From contig BRYA01001461.1 in the NCBI GenBank assembly GCA_030267965.1, forward strand, positions 1 through 34,809: a DNA stretch of 34,809 bases, read 5' to 3'. Below, one piece after another: positions 10,648 to 19,700 of the stretch. The notes below the pieces were generated by a model. The model ran no database searches, was not told the DNA's origin, and was given only the letters and a program-made list of their open reading frames with translations. The position numbers were made by a program, and so were the translations under genes. The stretch comes from Triparma columacea (lineage: Eukaryota > Sar > Bolidophyceae > Parmales > Triparmaceae). Each line of letters opens with the position of its first letter. Positions within the stretch are counted from its first letter, which is position 1.

Positions 10648-12264
10648 TCACTTCCCCTCCTTCTCCCTCCTCCACTTTTCCCCCCTCCTTTGCTGTGACC
10701 TGAACATTTCTTTTTCGCCCCCCTCACCACCACTGTCATGAACGTGGACTCCCCCCACAGTCCTAAGGCACTCCGGCTCCCTCCTCCACGGCCTCCTCCT
10801 CTCCAGGGGCACGAAGCCAAAGGTCAGGAACCAGTCCAGGGGTGAGAAGCCGTCGCAGCTGTAGTTCACTAGGACCTCGTGCTTACCCGTCCGACCCGTC
10901 CAGACAATCACGGTACCCGGGTCCTCCCTGACGGACGCCGCTCCCAAGGGCGCCTGGTGTGGGGGAACATCGACCTTATTACCCTCAAAGTAGTCCCCCA
11001 CCTTTACGGTTGCGTCAAGGTTGCCTTCTCCCAGCACCACCAGTGTGCTCCCGAGGCCGCTGCTGCCGCCTTCCCCAACCTCGCCGCTGTCGTCATAACC
11101 CCTCCTGTCAAACACCTTGCTGAGCTCCATCTTCCTCCGTTTCCCCCCCCCCCCCACTTCTTTAACCTTTCCCTTCTTCCCCCCCTTCTTGTTCTTCTTG
11201 TTCTTCTTCTTCCCCTCCTTCACCGCTTCCCCCCTCCCTTCCTTAACCGCCTCCAAGTCCTTCCTCCCGACCTCGTAGTACCCCCTCTTCCTAACATCAT
11301 GGTTGACAAAGTCCGCCAAAGGCACCAGTCTCGTACCCCCCCCTACCCCAACCCCTGGGACCCCCGTCCTCCTCTCGATCTCCTCCGCAAAGTACGTCCT
11401 GAACGTGTCGTGTTTCTCGAGCCCTATCCTTAGGAGTCCCTCTTTCCCCCTCTTTCCCTCTCCTCCCTTCCCCCCCCCCACCTTGGAGGGTCCTCCAGGT
11501 CCCTCTCCGAAGGATCCCCTGTTCCCCATGATGCACGTTGCCCATGCGATCGTCTCGCGGACAGTTAATCCACCCCTCCTCTCCCCGCTCCCCGTCCACT
11601 GCGAGGCCTTGACACTCCCGTGAAGGTCCGCATCATAACCCTCAGGGTATTGAGGTGCCGTGATTATCCAACCGTAGTCCTGCGTTAGGCTGTCGGATAT
11701 CAAGTCCACGTAGCTCCCGACCCCCTCGAGCTCCTCTTCCCAACCTTTCACGTTAACCCCGAGGGTGGAGAGGGCCTTTAGGACCCTTGCCCTCCCCCAT
11801 CCTTCAACCATCCAACCGCAAGTGGCAGGAGGTGGTATCGCGGATTTCTTATAAAGTTCCTCAGCCGTCGGCAGGTCCCTCTCCGTCCCTCCCCTATCCC
11901 TCACCCTCTCCAAAACCTCCGTCCACTCCCTCTCCTCCCAAAGGTCAGTAACTCCTGGCAAGGTCCTTATATAAGGAGCCCATTCGCTCCCGGAACCTAA
12001 CCATCTCTCCCTCGCAAGCCAGACCGCCACCAGCACACTATCGTCAAGCTGGCTCGTCATATACGCGAAGTTAGCCATAACGTCGCTCCTCCTAGGTTTT
12101 CCGTCAACCGCCTGGTGTGGCGTAACGAGTTTCGCGTAGCTGGTACCTGGGTTGGATACGTAGGGAGGGGAGTAGGACATTATCATGGGCATTTTTATCG
12201 AGGGGGAGGAGACGATGGTTGAGGCGATTGATGTCAAGGCGGTTGTAGCTAAAGGAGCTGTCAT
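10648..12264 (-). CDS. SET-domain protein, Rubisco LSMT/SETD-like lysine methyltransferase
   Basis: An uninterrupted frame of 538 residues starts at the ATG at 12264. The region near residues 75-105 (LDDSVLVAVWLARERWLGSG then SEWAPYIRTLP) matches the helix before the SET insert in LSMT/SETD proteins. RLVPLADFVNHD is the conserved SET asparagine-histidine motif, and VLVNYSCDGFSPLDWFLTFGF matches the C-terminal SET tyrosine loop. A lysine-rich low-complexity insert (KKKNKKNKKGGKKGK) interrupts the core. These enzymes transfer methyl from AdoMet to protein lysines; the substrate cannot be predicted. No standard N-SET GxG motif is visible after the ATG. An acceptor-like ATGACAG at the start would let upstream exons (next entry) join in phase, so the true N-terminus may lie further upstream. 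Confidence 0.75.
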   Translation of the reverse strand: MTAPLATTALTSIASTIVSSPSIKMPMIMSYSPPYVSNPGTSYAKLVTPHQAVDGKPRRSDVMANFAYMTSQLDDSVLVAVWLARERWLGSGSEWAPYIRTLPGVTDLWEEREWTEVLERVRDRGGTERDLPTAEELYKKSAIPPPATCGWMVEGWGRARVLKALSTLGVNVKGWEEELEGVGSYVDLISDSLTQDYGWIITAPQYPEGYDADLHGSVKASQWTGSGERRGGLTVRETIAWATCIMGNRGSFGEGPGGPSKVGGGKGGEGKRGKEGLLRIGLEKHDTFRTYFAEEIERRTGVPGVGVGGGTRLVPLADFVNHDVRKRGYYEVGRKDLEAVKEGRGEAVKEGKKKNKKNKKGGKKGKVKEVGGGGKRRKMELSKVFDRRGYDDSGEVGEGGSSGLGSTLVVLGEGNLDATVKVGDYFEGNKVDVPPHQAPLGAASVREDPGTVIVWTGRTGKHEVLVNYSCDGFSPLDWFLTFGFVPLERRRPWRREPECLRTVGGVHVHDSGGEGGEKEMFRSQQRRGEKWRREKEGK

Positions 12265-12375
12265 TTGACACCCGGGTGGGATGGTTATTACAGGGAACTA
12301 AGGGGAAGGTGAAGGGGTGACGAAGGGGGTGAGATGCTTTGAAAACCTTACCGGATGCGTTGAGTACCTTGCTAG

Positions 12376-13373
12376 CTACGTTGCTACACATCTGCCTCCC
12401 CTAATCTCCGTCCCCGCATTTGAAACCATCCTTACCTCTCTCTTGTCCCCAGGTTCGAACTCAGGGTCCCTCTCCGGGTCGAACCATACCCCCCTCCCTC
12501 CCCCGCTCAGGATGTAGTCCGTGCTCTCGGCCTCCCCCTCCCCCTCCCCCCAGTAAAACGGGTTGAAGACCCAAAGTAGGACCTTCATTATTCCCATGTC
12601 CCACCACCTCTCCATGTTAACGAACCGAGTTAGCGATGACAAAGGCCCCCGCCCGCGGCCGACGCTGAAACCGCCGTATGAGAAGGTAGTTTTGGGGTTG
12701 CTTCTCCCGAGCCCTGAAGATGGGTGTGTTAGCTCAGTGTAAAAGGGCTGCCCGCTCGCAAGCCTGTGCTGCCGAGACGTCGTCCTATGGGTTGGGAAGG
12801 GTGGCGGGGGGAGGGGGGGGTTAGAGGGGTCTCCCATTCTCAACGGTTTCCAAACAGACCCCTCGCTTCACTGCCCCAATAACCCTCCCCCCAACCCTTC
12901 CCTTCTCACCTGTACCTTGTTACCCCCCCACCCAACCCCATCCACTCCAACCAACCCATACCCCTCGACACCTTCGTAGTGTCCTGCGCGGTGCTCAGGG
13001 TCGGAAACGGGGTAATCGAGACCCCCCTGTGTATCGTTGCTCCGCAGTACCCCTCAGCCCAGGCCATTAGGAGTTCGGTTGACGGCTCTGTGGAGAACTC
13101 TTTTGGGAGACCGTTCGAAGGGGATCTCGTGGGCTTGAAGCCGGCGTGGGATGACGCGGAATCTCGGGGATCTCCCGTTCCCAAGCCTGAGGGATCTGAG
13201 ACCTGACCCTTGCCAAAGTACATGACGGGGTTGACCGCCCACTCATATATATTTACTTTGGAACCACAGTAGGACCCGAGGCAAATTGTGAGGATTGTGG
13301 TGTAAATGAGAGGCATGGACATCCAAGGTGGGAAACCGTAGGCAGTTTGGGGGGCCTTGGTGGCCTCCTTCAT
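12376..13373 (-). CDS. Unknown protein with one membrane segment; may be the N-terminal part of the SET gene
   Basis: Exon 1 is 12910-13373 (ATG at 13373) and exon 2 starts at 12784 after a 125-nt GTGAG...TAG intron. Read straight to the TAG at 12376 the product is 290 residues. One hydrophobic helix lies near residues 20-38 (MPLIYTTILTICLGSYCG). The rest is Trp-, Gly- and Pro-rich (MERWWDMGIMKVLLWVFNPF) and not recognised. Alternatively a GTAAGG donor at 12435 removes the stop. A small exon (12352-12391) would follow, then the SET frame at 12257, giving one 820-residue protein with all phases consistent. I cannot decide between the two models from sequence. Confidence 0.5.
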
Positions 13374-13524
13374 GGCAACTATTATTTTGGTTAGGGTGGG
13401 GGGATGGGGGGGGGAATAAGTTCGAAAATGGATATGGAGAAGGCTGAAATATGGCAATGACGTGAAGTGGATTTTGTTTATGATTTAAAAGGTGTTTCTT
13501 TTTGTCGTCCTCTCACTTCCCCTT

Positions 13525-14959
13525 TCACACTCCAACCTTCTCCATGCCCTCTATGATACCCTCGACTCCCCCCTCCTCCTCCTCGTCCTCCTCGTCCTCG
13601 TCCTCCGTATAACAATCCTCCATCTCCCCCAGCCTCTCCCCGAGTTTCTCCTCCATTTCCCCCACAATGTCACCGCTGAATCCGTTCCCGTCAGCCCTGA
13701 CCTTGCACGTCATCCCCCCCATGACCTCTAGTAGTTTCCTCCCCCCCTTCCCCGCCGCCTCCGCGCTAACGCAGCTGAAGACCTCGAGCCCCTTGCATTC
13801 CCTCACCCCCTCCAGTACCTGTTTGAGCCCCCCGCTCCCTAGCTCCTGCTCGTCCACGTAAACCTCAGTGAGGGTCGCCGCGTTTGCCTTCACTAGGTCA
13901 CGGGCCCCCGACGCCCCGCCGTCGGAGCCCGTCAAATCGTTCCCCGAGAGGTCGAGAACCTTGAGGGCCCCCGTGTTGGCCGTGAGGCCCTCGAGGACCT
14001 TGGCCCCTACTTCATCCCCCATGGCGCAGTCCCTGAGGTTAAGATACTCGAGCTTGGAGAAATCTCCGCCGGTGAAAAAGGACGTTATCGCGTCCCCCCC
14101 CTCGCCCTCGCTGAAGGTGTTGTCTGCGAGGTCAAGTTTCCTCAGGTTGTTGAAAACTCCAACCTTCCCCTCGAGGGCCCTGGCGATGTGAACGCTCCCC
14201 TCCTTCCCCGCCCTGGTGCCAGAGAACCTCAGGTCCTCCATCATCCCCTGGGTCCCCTGCCCCTTGATGATCTCCGCCCACTCCCTGCAGCCCTCGTCCC
14301 CTGACATGTTGTTGAAGAAGTGCAGAGTAGTGAACTGGAGGCAGACGGGGGACGTGACAATCTCGCGGACCTCCTTCATGCTCTGGTGGCTGAGGCCGTC
14401 GTTGCACATGTACAGCTCCCTGATCGTGGACCTGAAGGTGTCGATGACCACCCTGCTCTTGCTGATGCCCTTGAGGCCCATGGCGTTGTCGCTAAGGTCC
14501 ACCATCTCCACGTCCTTCAAAGCCTCAGACGCCGCCTTGGTGAAGGTGTCGAGGATCTCGAGACCTTCGTCCTCGTGACGACCGGCTATAACGTCGGCGA
14601 GGTTGAGACGACGGCAGGAGGTGCAGGAGCGAAGGAGGTTGTCTGCCATCAACTTTGCCGTGGCAGAGGTGTAGGATTTATCTCCACTGAGGTAGAAATG
14701 GGGAGATATGGTTATGGTTTGGGTTAGTAATAGAGATAATACGATCGTAGATATCGACATAAGTCGCATAAATGAGCATGAAATGGGTTTAAATTGGAAT
14801 GACGGAAACGACTCACAGGACAAGCTCATGGATTTTGGTCAAATCAGGACAGGAGGCCTTCACTTCCTCGATCAACTGGTTCACGCGCTCCTCTGTGCTC
14901 ACGAGTTCCCTCTCCCCGGGGAGTTTGACGGTGATTGAGTTGTCAAGAAGGGCTGCCAT
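13525..14959 (-). CDS. RanGAP: Ran GTPase-activating protein (RanGAP), leucine-rich repeat
   Basis: Two exons (14817-14959, 13525-14686) with a 130-nt GTGAGT...CTCAG intron give 434 residues. After a short N-terminal segment the protein reads as consecutive ribonuclease-inhibitor-type LRRs. It resembles plant and yeast RanGAP closely: RRLNLADVIAGRHEDEGLEI holds the arginine aligned with the yeast Rna1 finger (FTGR). VDLSDNAMGLKG, LYMCNDGLSHQS, LHFFNNMSGDEG and LRKLDLADNTFSEGEGG follow. The C-terminus is strongly acidic (EDEDEEDEEEEGG), as in other RanGAPs. The protein stimulates GTP hydrolysis by Ran at the cytoplasmic side of the nuclear pore. No obvious plant WPP targeting domain or animal SUMO-target tail was recognised. 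It is divergent from the esterase gene, with 215 bp between start codons. Confidence 0.9.
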
Positions 14960-14995
14960 TTTTTGGTATTTTTTAGGGCCTTTTGGACTTTTTGA

Positions 14996-15045
14996 AGACA
15001 AAACCGAGCCCCCCTGAGCGATAATAAGACAAAACCGAGCCCCCC
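14996..15045. repeat. Direct repeat in the RanGAP/esterase divergent promoter
   Basis: The 19-bp sequence AGACAAAACCGAGCCCCCC occurs at 14996 and again at 15027, in the same orientation, with a 12-bp spacer. The second copy runs into a longer C tract. Its place between two divergent start codons makes it a candidate regulatory element shared by both genes, but simple duplication is equally possible. Confidence 0.5.
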
Positions 15046-15174
15046 CCCCCCCCTCTCCTCGTTCACCACGACTTTTTAGGGTGTTCGGGCGAGGGAAGGC
15101 ACACACACACGCAAACACACATTTTTTCTGTTGCTCGTGATTCGCGATTCAACATCCTCCTTCCCTCCTCCATT

Positions 15175-16678
15175 ATGCTCGCGATTCACATCCTCCCCCC
15201 CCTCCTCCTCTTTGTTGCATGCTACGTCCGCGGTGCACACGCAGCATGCCCCGCTGGTGACGCCATGGATAACTTAAAGTGCCCCTTAGCACAACGAGAT
15301 GAGCTCGATCTTTGCTCCTATGGTTTATATTGTTGCAAGAACTGGTACGGGGAAACCGCATCTTGTAGTGGAGGTTACGAGGTGGAGGTTATTGAATCTG
15401 GGACGTGGCTTGGCGTTTGGTGGCAGTCTTACAACTGTTGCTTCACCCCCCCTACTCCTCCTGAAATCCCCCCCCCTGATGGTTTGGCTGGTTGCATAAA
15501 AGCCGACGGCTACACACCACCTTCAAACCTGCCAACCCTCACCCAGCACCTCTGCTACTGGACGTACGACGACGGAACCGTTTACCCAACAAAGTTTTAT
15601 ATGGCATCTCCGCCTTCAGGAACTTGCACACCTTCAACCCCCTGTGGCTTGATAATGGACATCCACGGTGAGCGAGGGAAGTAGGAGCACTCATCGGTGG
15701 CTGTAGTCCCTAACCCAATATTCTTCACGCTCGCTTCACTCGCCGGCAGGCCATTCCATGGACGGTGAAATGCAGTTGAGTAATGATAGGATTGTCGATC
15801 ACGCTCTGCCTGCAGGCTACATCGTGATAGCCCCAACATCGTCTTGGCCCACCACGGATGGTCCCTCCTGGATGCCTTTATATCATCGTGATCAGCTGAT
15901 AGATATCCTCAAAAAGAGCGCCGAGACTGATCCTAAAATAGACCCTAATAGGATCCATGTCACCGGATTTAGCCAAGGGGGGTTCTTGACGTGGGACATT
16001 CTCTGCCGCGCCTCCGACACCGTCTGCTCCGTTGCACCCCTCGCAGCTTCAGGCCGTGATGACTGGGGCGCTGATGTCGGTTTTGGAGATCAATGCTTCA
16101 TTGAGGGCTCCCCTGCTGTGAAACGGTCAGTAATGTTTACCATCGGATCGACGGATCCCCTCTCCTCTGCCGCGCTCAGTCGCGATCAAATTGACAGTGT
16201 CACTGCTTCGTACTTCGATACTGGTGTCTCGCCTTCAGAGACCTCAATCGGCCAAGCTTCGCTTGAGGCATACGGCCCAACGGGGTCAGGAATCAATGTT
16301 AACTTTTATTCGCACAACAGCGCGTGCACCTTATACTGGGGTTGTGGAGGACACTGCTTTCCCACCGATCCTGACGGCACCTCATCATGCCAGGCGGACT
16401 TCCTCGGTGACAACTTTGGTTCTGGTCAGGAAGGTGCGTTGTCTGACCACCGTTGCTGCGTCGAGGGCTTTGATTATGGAGCAAAGGTCGTGGATTTCTT
16501 TCAGAAGAACCCTTGTAGCCCCTCATGTAGCCCCTCTTGTGACGAGGAGGACGAGGAGGACGAGGAGGACGAGGAGGACGAGGAAGAGAGACAATTCCTC
16601 AGCGGTGCCTGTGCCTGTTTGAACCCAACACTTACTTTGACTGTCTTCGCCGTGGTCATGTCTGCATTCAGTCTCTAA
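15175..16678 (+). CDS. Secreted alpha/beta-hydrolase, PHB depolymerase/feruloyl esterase-like, possible GPI anchor
   Basis: Two exons (15175-15667, 15750-16678) encode 473 residues. A signal peptide covers about residues 1-24 (ILPPLLLFVACYV). A Cys/Trp-rich N-terminal module follows. The hydrolase core has DIHGHSMDG as oxyanion region, the nucleophile elbow GFSQGG with Ser239, and MFTIGSTDPLS as probable acid loop. A late His lies in SHNS or CGGHC. This arrangement matches the LpqC/PHB-depolymerase-like esterases, which cleave polyesters or feruloyl esters outside the cell. The C-terminus has a tandem (GAC GAG GAG) tract encoding DEEDEEDEE, then a short hydrophobic tail, which fits a GPI-attachment signal. 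An AATAAA lies 8 nt after the stop. The substrate cannot be deduced. Confidence 0.8.
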
Positions 16679-16686
16679 GTTGTAAC

Positions 16687-16692
16687 AATAAA
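16687..16692 (+). terminator. Possible polyadenylation signal of the esterase gene
   Basis: AATAAA stands 8 nt after the TAA of the esterase gene, in the 121-bp gap before the next start codon. Its position fits a short 3' UTR, but a single hexamer in AT-rich sequence is weak evidence. Confidence 0.35.
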
Positions 16693-16799
16693 GTTTTCAT
16701 TTTTAACATTCAAACGGAGCATTTTTAATATTACACATGTCTCACTCGTGAAGGCATTTTGCTAATTAAACGCGGTGCATTTATTGTCCTTGAAAAATA

Positions 16800-19700
16800 A
16801 TGATTTCCTTCGACGGGAGTTCTGGACTTCCAGATTCCTTCGACGATTTCTATCCTAGTCCCAAATCCTGCTCCCTGTGGGTCATGCTTGTTATCCAATC
16901 CTTTTGTTTAGGTGTAATATTAGGCAATAGTGTAGTCTTAGATTTGTTATTTAGTAGTATTGATAGTGATAGTGTTGATGTGGATGAATCTCCAGACCCA
17001 TCTCCAGAATGGTTCCTCTCGAGAAACAAAGATTACCTGATTTTATTCTGCTCTACGGCTATATTTGTTATAGCAACGTTATATGATTGGGGTTATGTTG
17101 ATTTGTGGGGTACGTTGCCCATCAAATTCACTCAAACTGCGTCTAAAAAGGATAAAACAACACATGCAAATGGAGCACTTGTTGAGAATAATATTCAGAA
17201 CAATGACTACGACGACAATGACAACAACCACGACAACAACAATGATGACAACAACACACCCAACAACAATCACAACTACAATCACAACAACAACACAACA
17301 TCATCAAAGAACACAAACAACACCACAAAAACACCCTCTAAATCTAAAGCAGACAACACAAACAACACAAACGACACATCAACTACCAAACCAACTCCTA
17401 CCACCTCTGCTGCCATCTCTGCTAATACAGATGCTACTACCACCGCAAACACCTCAACCAACACCTCAATCAACACCTCAACCAACAACAACTCAGCTAC
17501 CAAGGAAAGGATCCACGACCCTCTGCGTACTCTTATTATCCTTCCCCCCTCAGACCCCTCCTCCGGCAACTACAACCGGATATATCCCAACAGTCGTCAA
17601 CCATACATCTTCGAGAACGACTACTTTAAGACAAAAATACTCATGATGTTCAGATCCAACCCTCCGGACCCCCGCTACTCCCACATCTTCCAGGGGAAGC
17701 AGAGGATGTTCGAGTTCCAGTTCCAGGGGGAGTTCAAGAAGCTGCCGATGAGCCAGGTTTACCTAGGGGTGTCCTTCAGGAGGCCAGTGAGCATGGGGAT
17801 CGTGCAGAGGGCAGTGGTGGGGGCGGGGTTAAGCTGGGTCAAAAAGGTGAGCGAAAACAAGAGGCGCCGACGAAGGACCAGAAAAAAACGACAGACTTTT
17901 GGCACTTTGCTAATGCCCCCCTCCCCCCTCCGCAGGTCAACAAGGGCTTCCACTACAACCTGGACGGTTCCAACGGGGAGCTGCCCCACGTTGCCTTCCC
18001 CCTAATCTACGCCATGGACCGCTTCGTCGCCACCCCCTCAAACTCCCCTGCCCCTCCCCTCGGCGTCCACATCCACGAGGACGAGGACGCTGCCAAGGCA
18101 AGAAAGAAGGGAGCGAAGGGAACCTTCTCAGGCTTCGAGCTAAACAAGACGTACACGCTCGCCCTCTGGTCAAGCTACGTTGACTGGGTCAAGTGGAGGG
18201 TCGTTAACCTACCCGGAGTCCGGGCTTTCGGCATGGGTTCCGTTAGCGGTAACCAGCCCCTGGAGTTCACATTGTACGAGCTCGAGTCTGAGATCGAGAG
18301 GGCCAAGAGCTCGCCCGCGACAGCGGACAGGGAGCCGAAGTACCACAGGAGGGACGACATGAGGGTATACTGCAGCGTCGAGATGAGCAGCGATGGTATA
18401 ACTCAGGGTGGTAGGGGTGAGGACTACGGTCGAACCCACAGGACGGAGGGGTCGGAGGATGAGGAGGATGAACAGTCCATCGGAGGGGACGAATCGGAAT
18501 CATCGGACGAGGACGACGGCGCAGGTCCGGGGGGGGGGGAATCAGACTCCGACGAGGTCGGAATATTCGTCCGTTCCTGCGAGCCGGTTGCGCTGAGGGA
18601 GTACGTCAGCGACTCAGGGGCTAACCAGCCGTGCCTGATCGACGGGGGGGGATTCGCGGTGCTGCAGAGCGGGAGCCCGACCGAGGGAATAGGGTTCGTG
18701 AAGGTGGACAGTCCTGACGGTTCCAAGGTGACGAGCAGGAAGATAAGGGACGGGGACGTCGTCATGGTTAGACTGAGGGTCAAGGGGGAGGGGGGGGCGG
18801 GGTTCAAGTACCTTAGCACGCACAGGGGGTGGTGGCTTAAGTGGGTTACGAGCCCGCCGAAACACAACGGGTCGTTCGTGGTCGTTATGGGGGACGGGGG
18901 GGGGAAGGGGGGGGGAGGGGGGAGAGGGGGCGAAGCGGGGGGGGAGGGGGGAGATGCAGAGGGGGAAGAACTCATGAGCGTAGGGAGAGGCTTTAGATTG
19001 AGGCACTTGAGGTGGAAAGACTACGGGGTGGGAGTCGGAGGGCAGAGCAACGCCAAGTATGGGGGGAGGTAAGTGAGGGAGGGAGCCGGACACATCATCT
19101 TCTCACCAATGACCAAACCACGAATCACACTCACCACACCTTTACGCAATGCCATGCACTCGCTCCCACTAGAATGCTTGGACTCCTAAAGGTTTCCAGC
19201 TCGAAGAGCTCCTCTGGCCCATCTGCATCTGACGATGGCCCCCCCGGCATCGACGATGAAGTCCACCCCTCCAACTCCTCCAAGCCTAAAAAACCTTGGA
19301 TGGACCCTATCACTTTCTGCGCCTACCACTACGAGATCGCCGCCCCTACCCTATCGTCCTCTCTACCCTTGAGCCCAAGCGGCGGGGTCGCATCGAGCGG
19401 AGAAAAGAACGCCATGGACTTCTCCTCCATGTCTATCGACGTTCCGGCTTGGGTGGAGGTCATGCACAGGACCAAGAGGAAGAGGATCCTCGCGTACGTC
19501 GTGAGAGCCGTACCCAGGGAGGACGGGGAGGACGGCAATAGGTGAGAACGGTTACAAAATATAAACGTCCTGACAAAACCACTGCGCTCTCTCTCTCTCT
19601 CTCTCTCTCTCGCAAAAGCACTAACCGCGAAACACCTCTACGCAACCCACCGCCTCAGCAACGAGAGGAAGGCCTTCATTAGCCTTAGGACTGGAGGTGA

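Noticed and set aside
10879..11623. Long plus-strand open frames opposite the SET gene
   Set aside because: They are Pro/Leu-rich mirrors of the GC-rich coding strand, a usual shadow effect.
13667..14727. Plus-strand open frames opposite RanGAP
   Set aside because: The minus strand gives clear leucine-rich repeats; these are antisense shadows.
19620..19658. Earlier start of exon 4 in the large DUF gene, right after the (CT)n tract
   Set aside because: Joining at 19619 shifts the frame into an early stop; the acceptor at 19658 keeps the frame.
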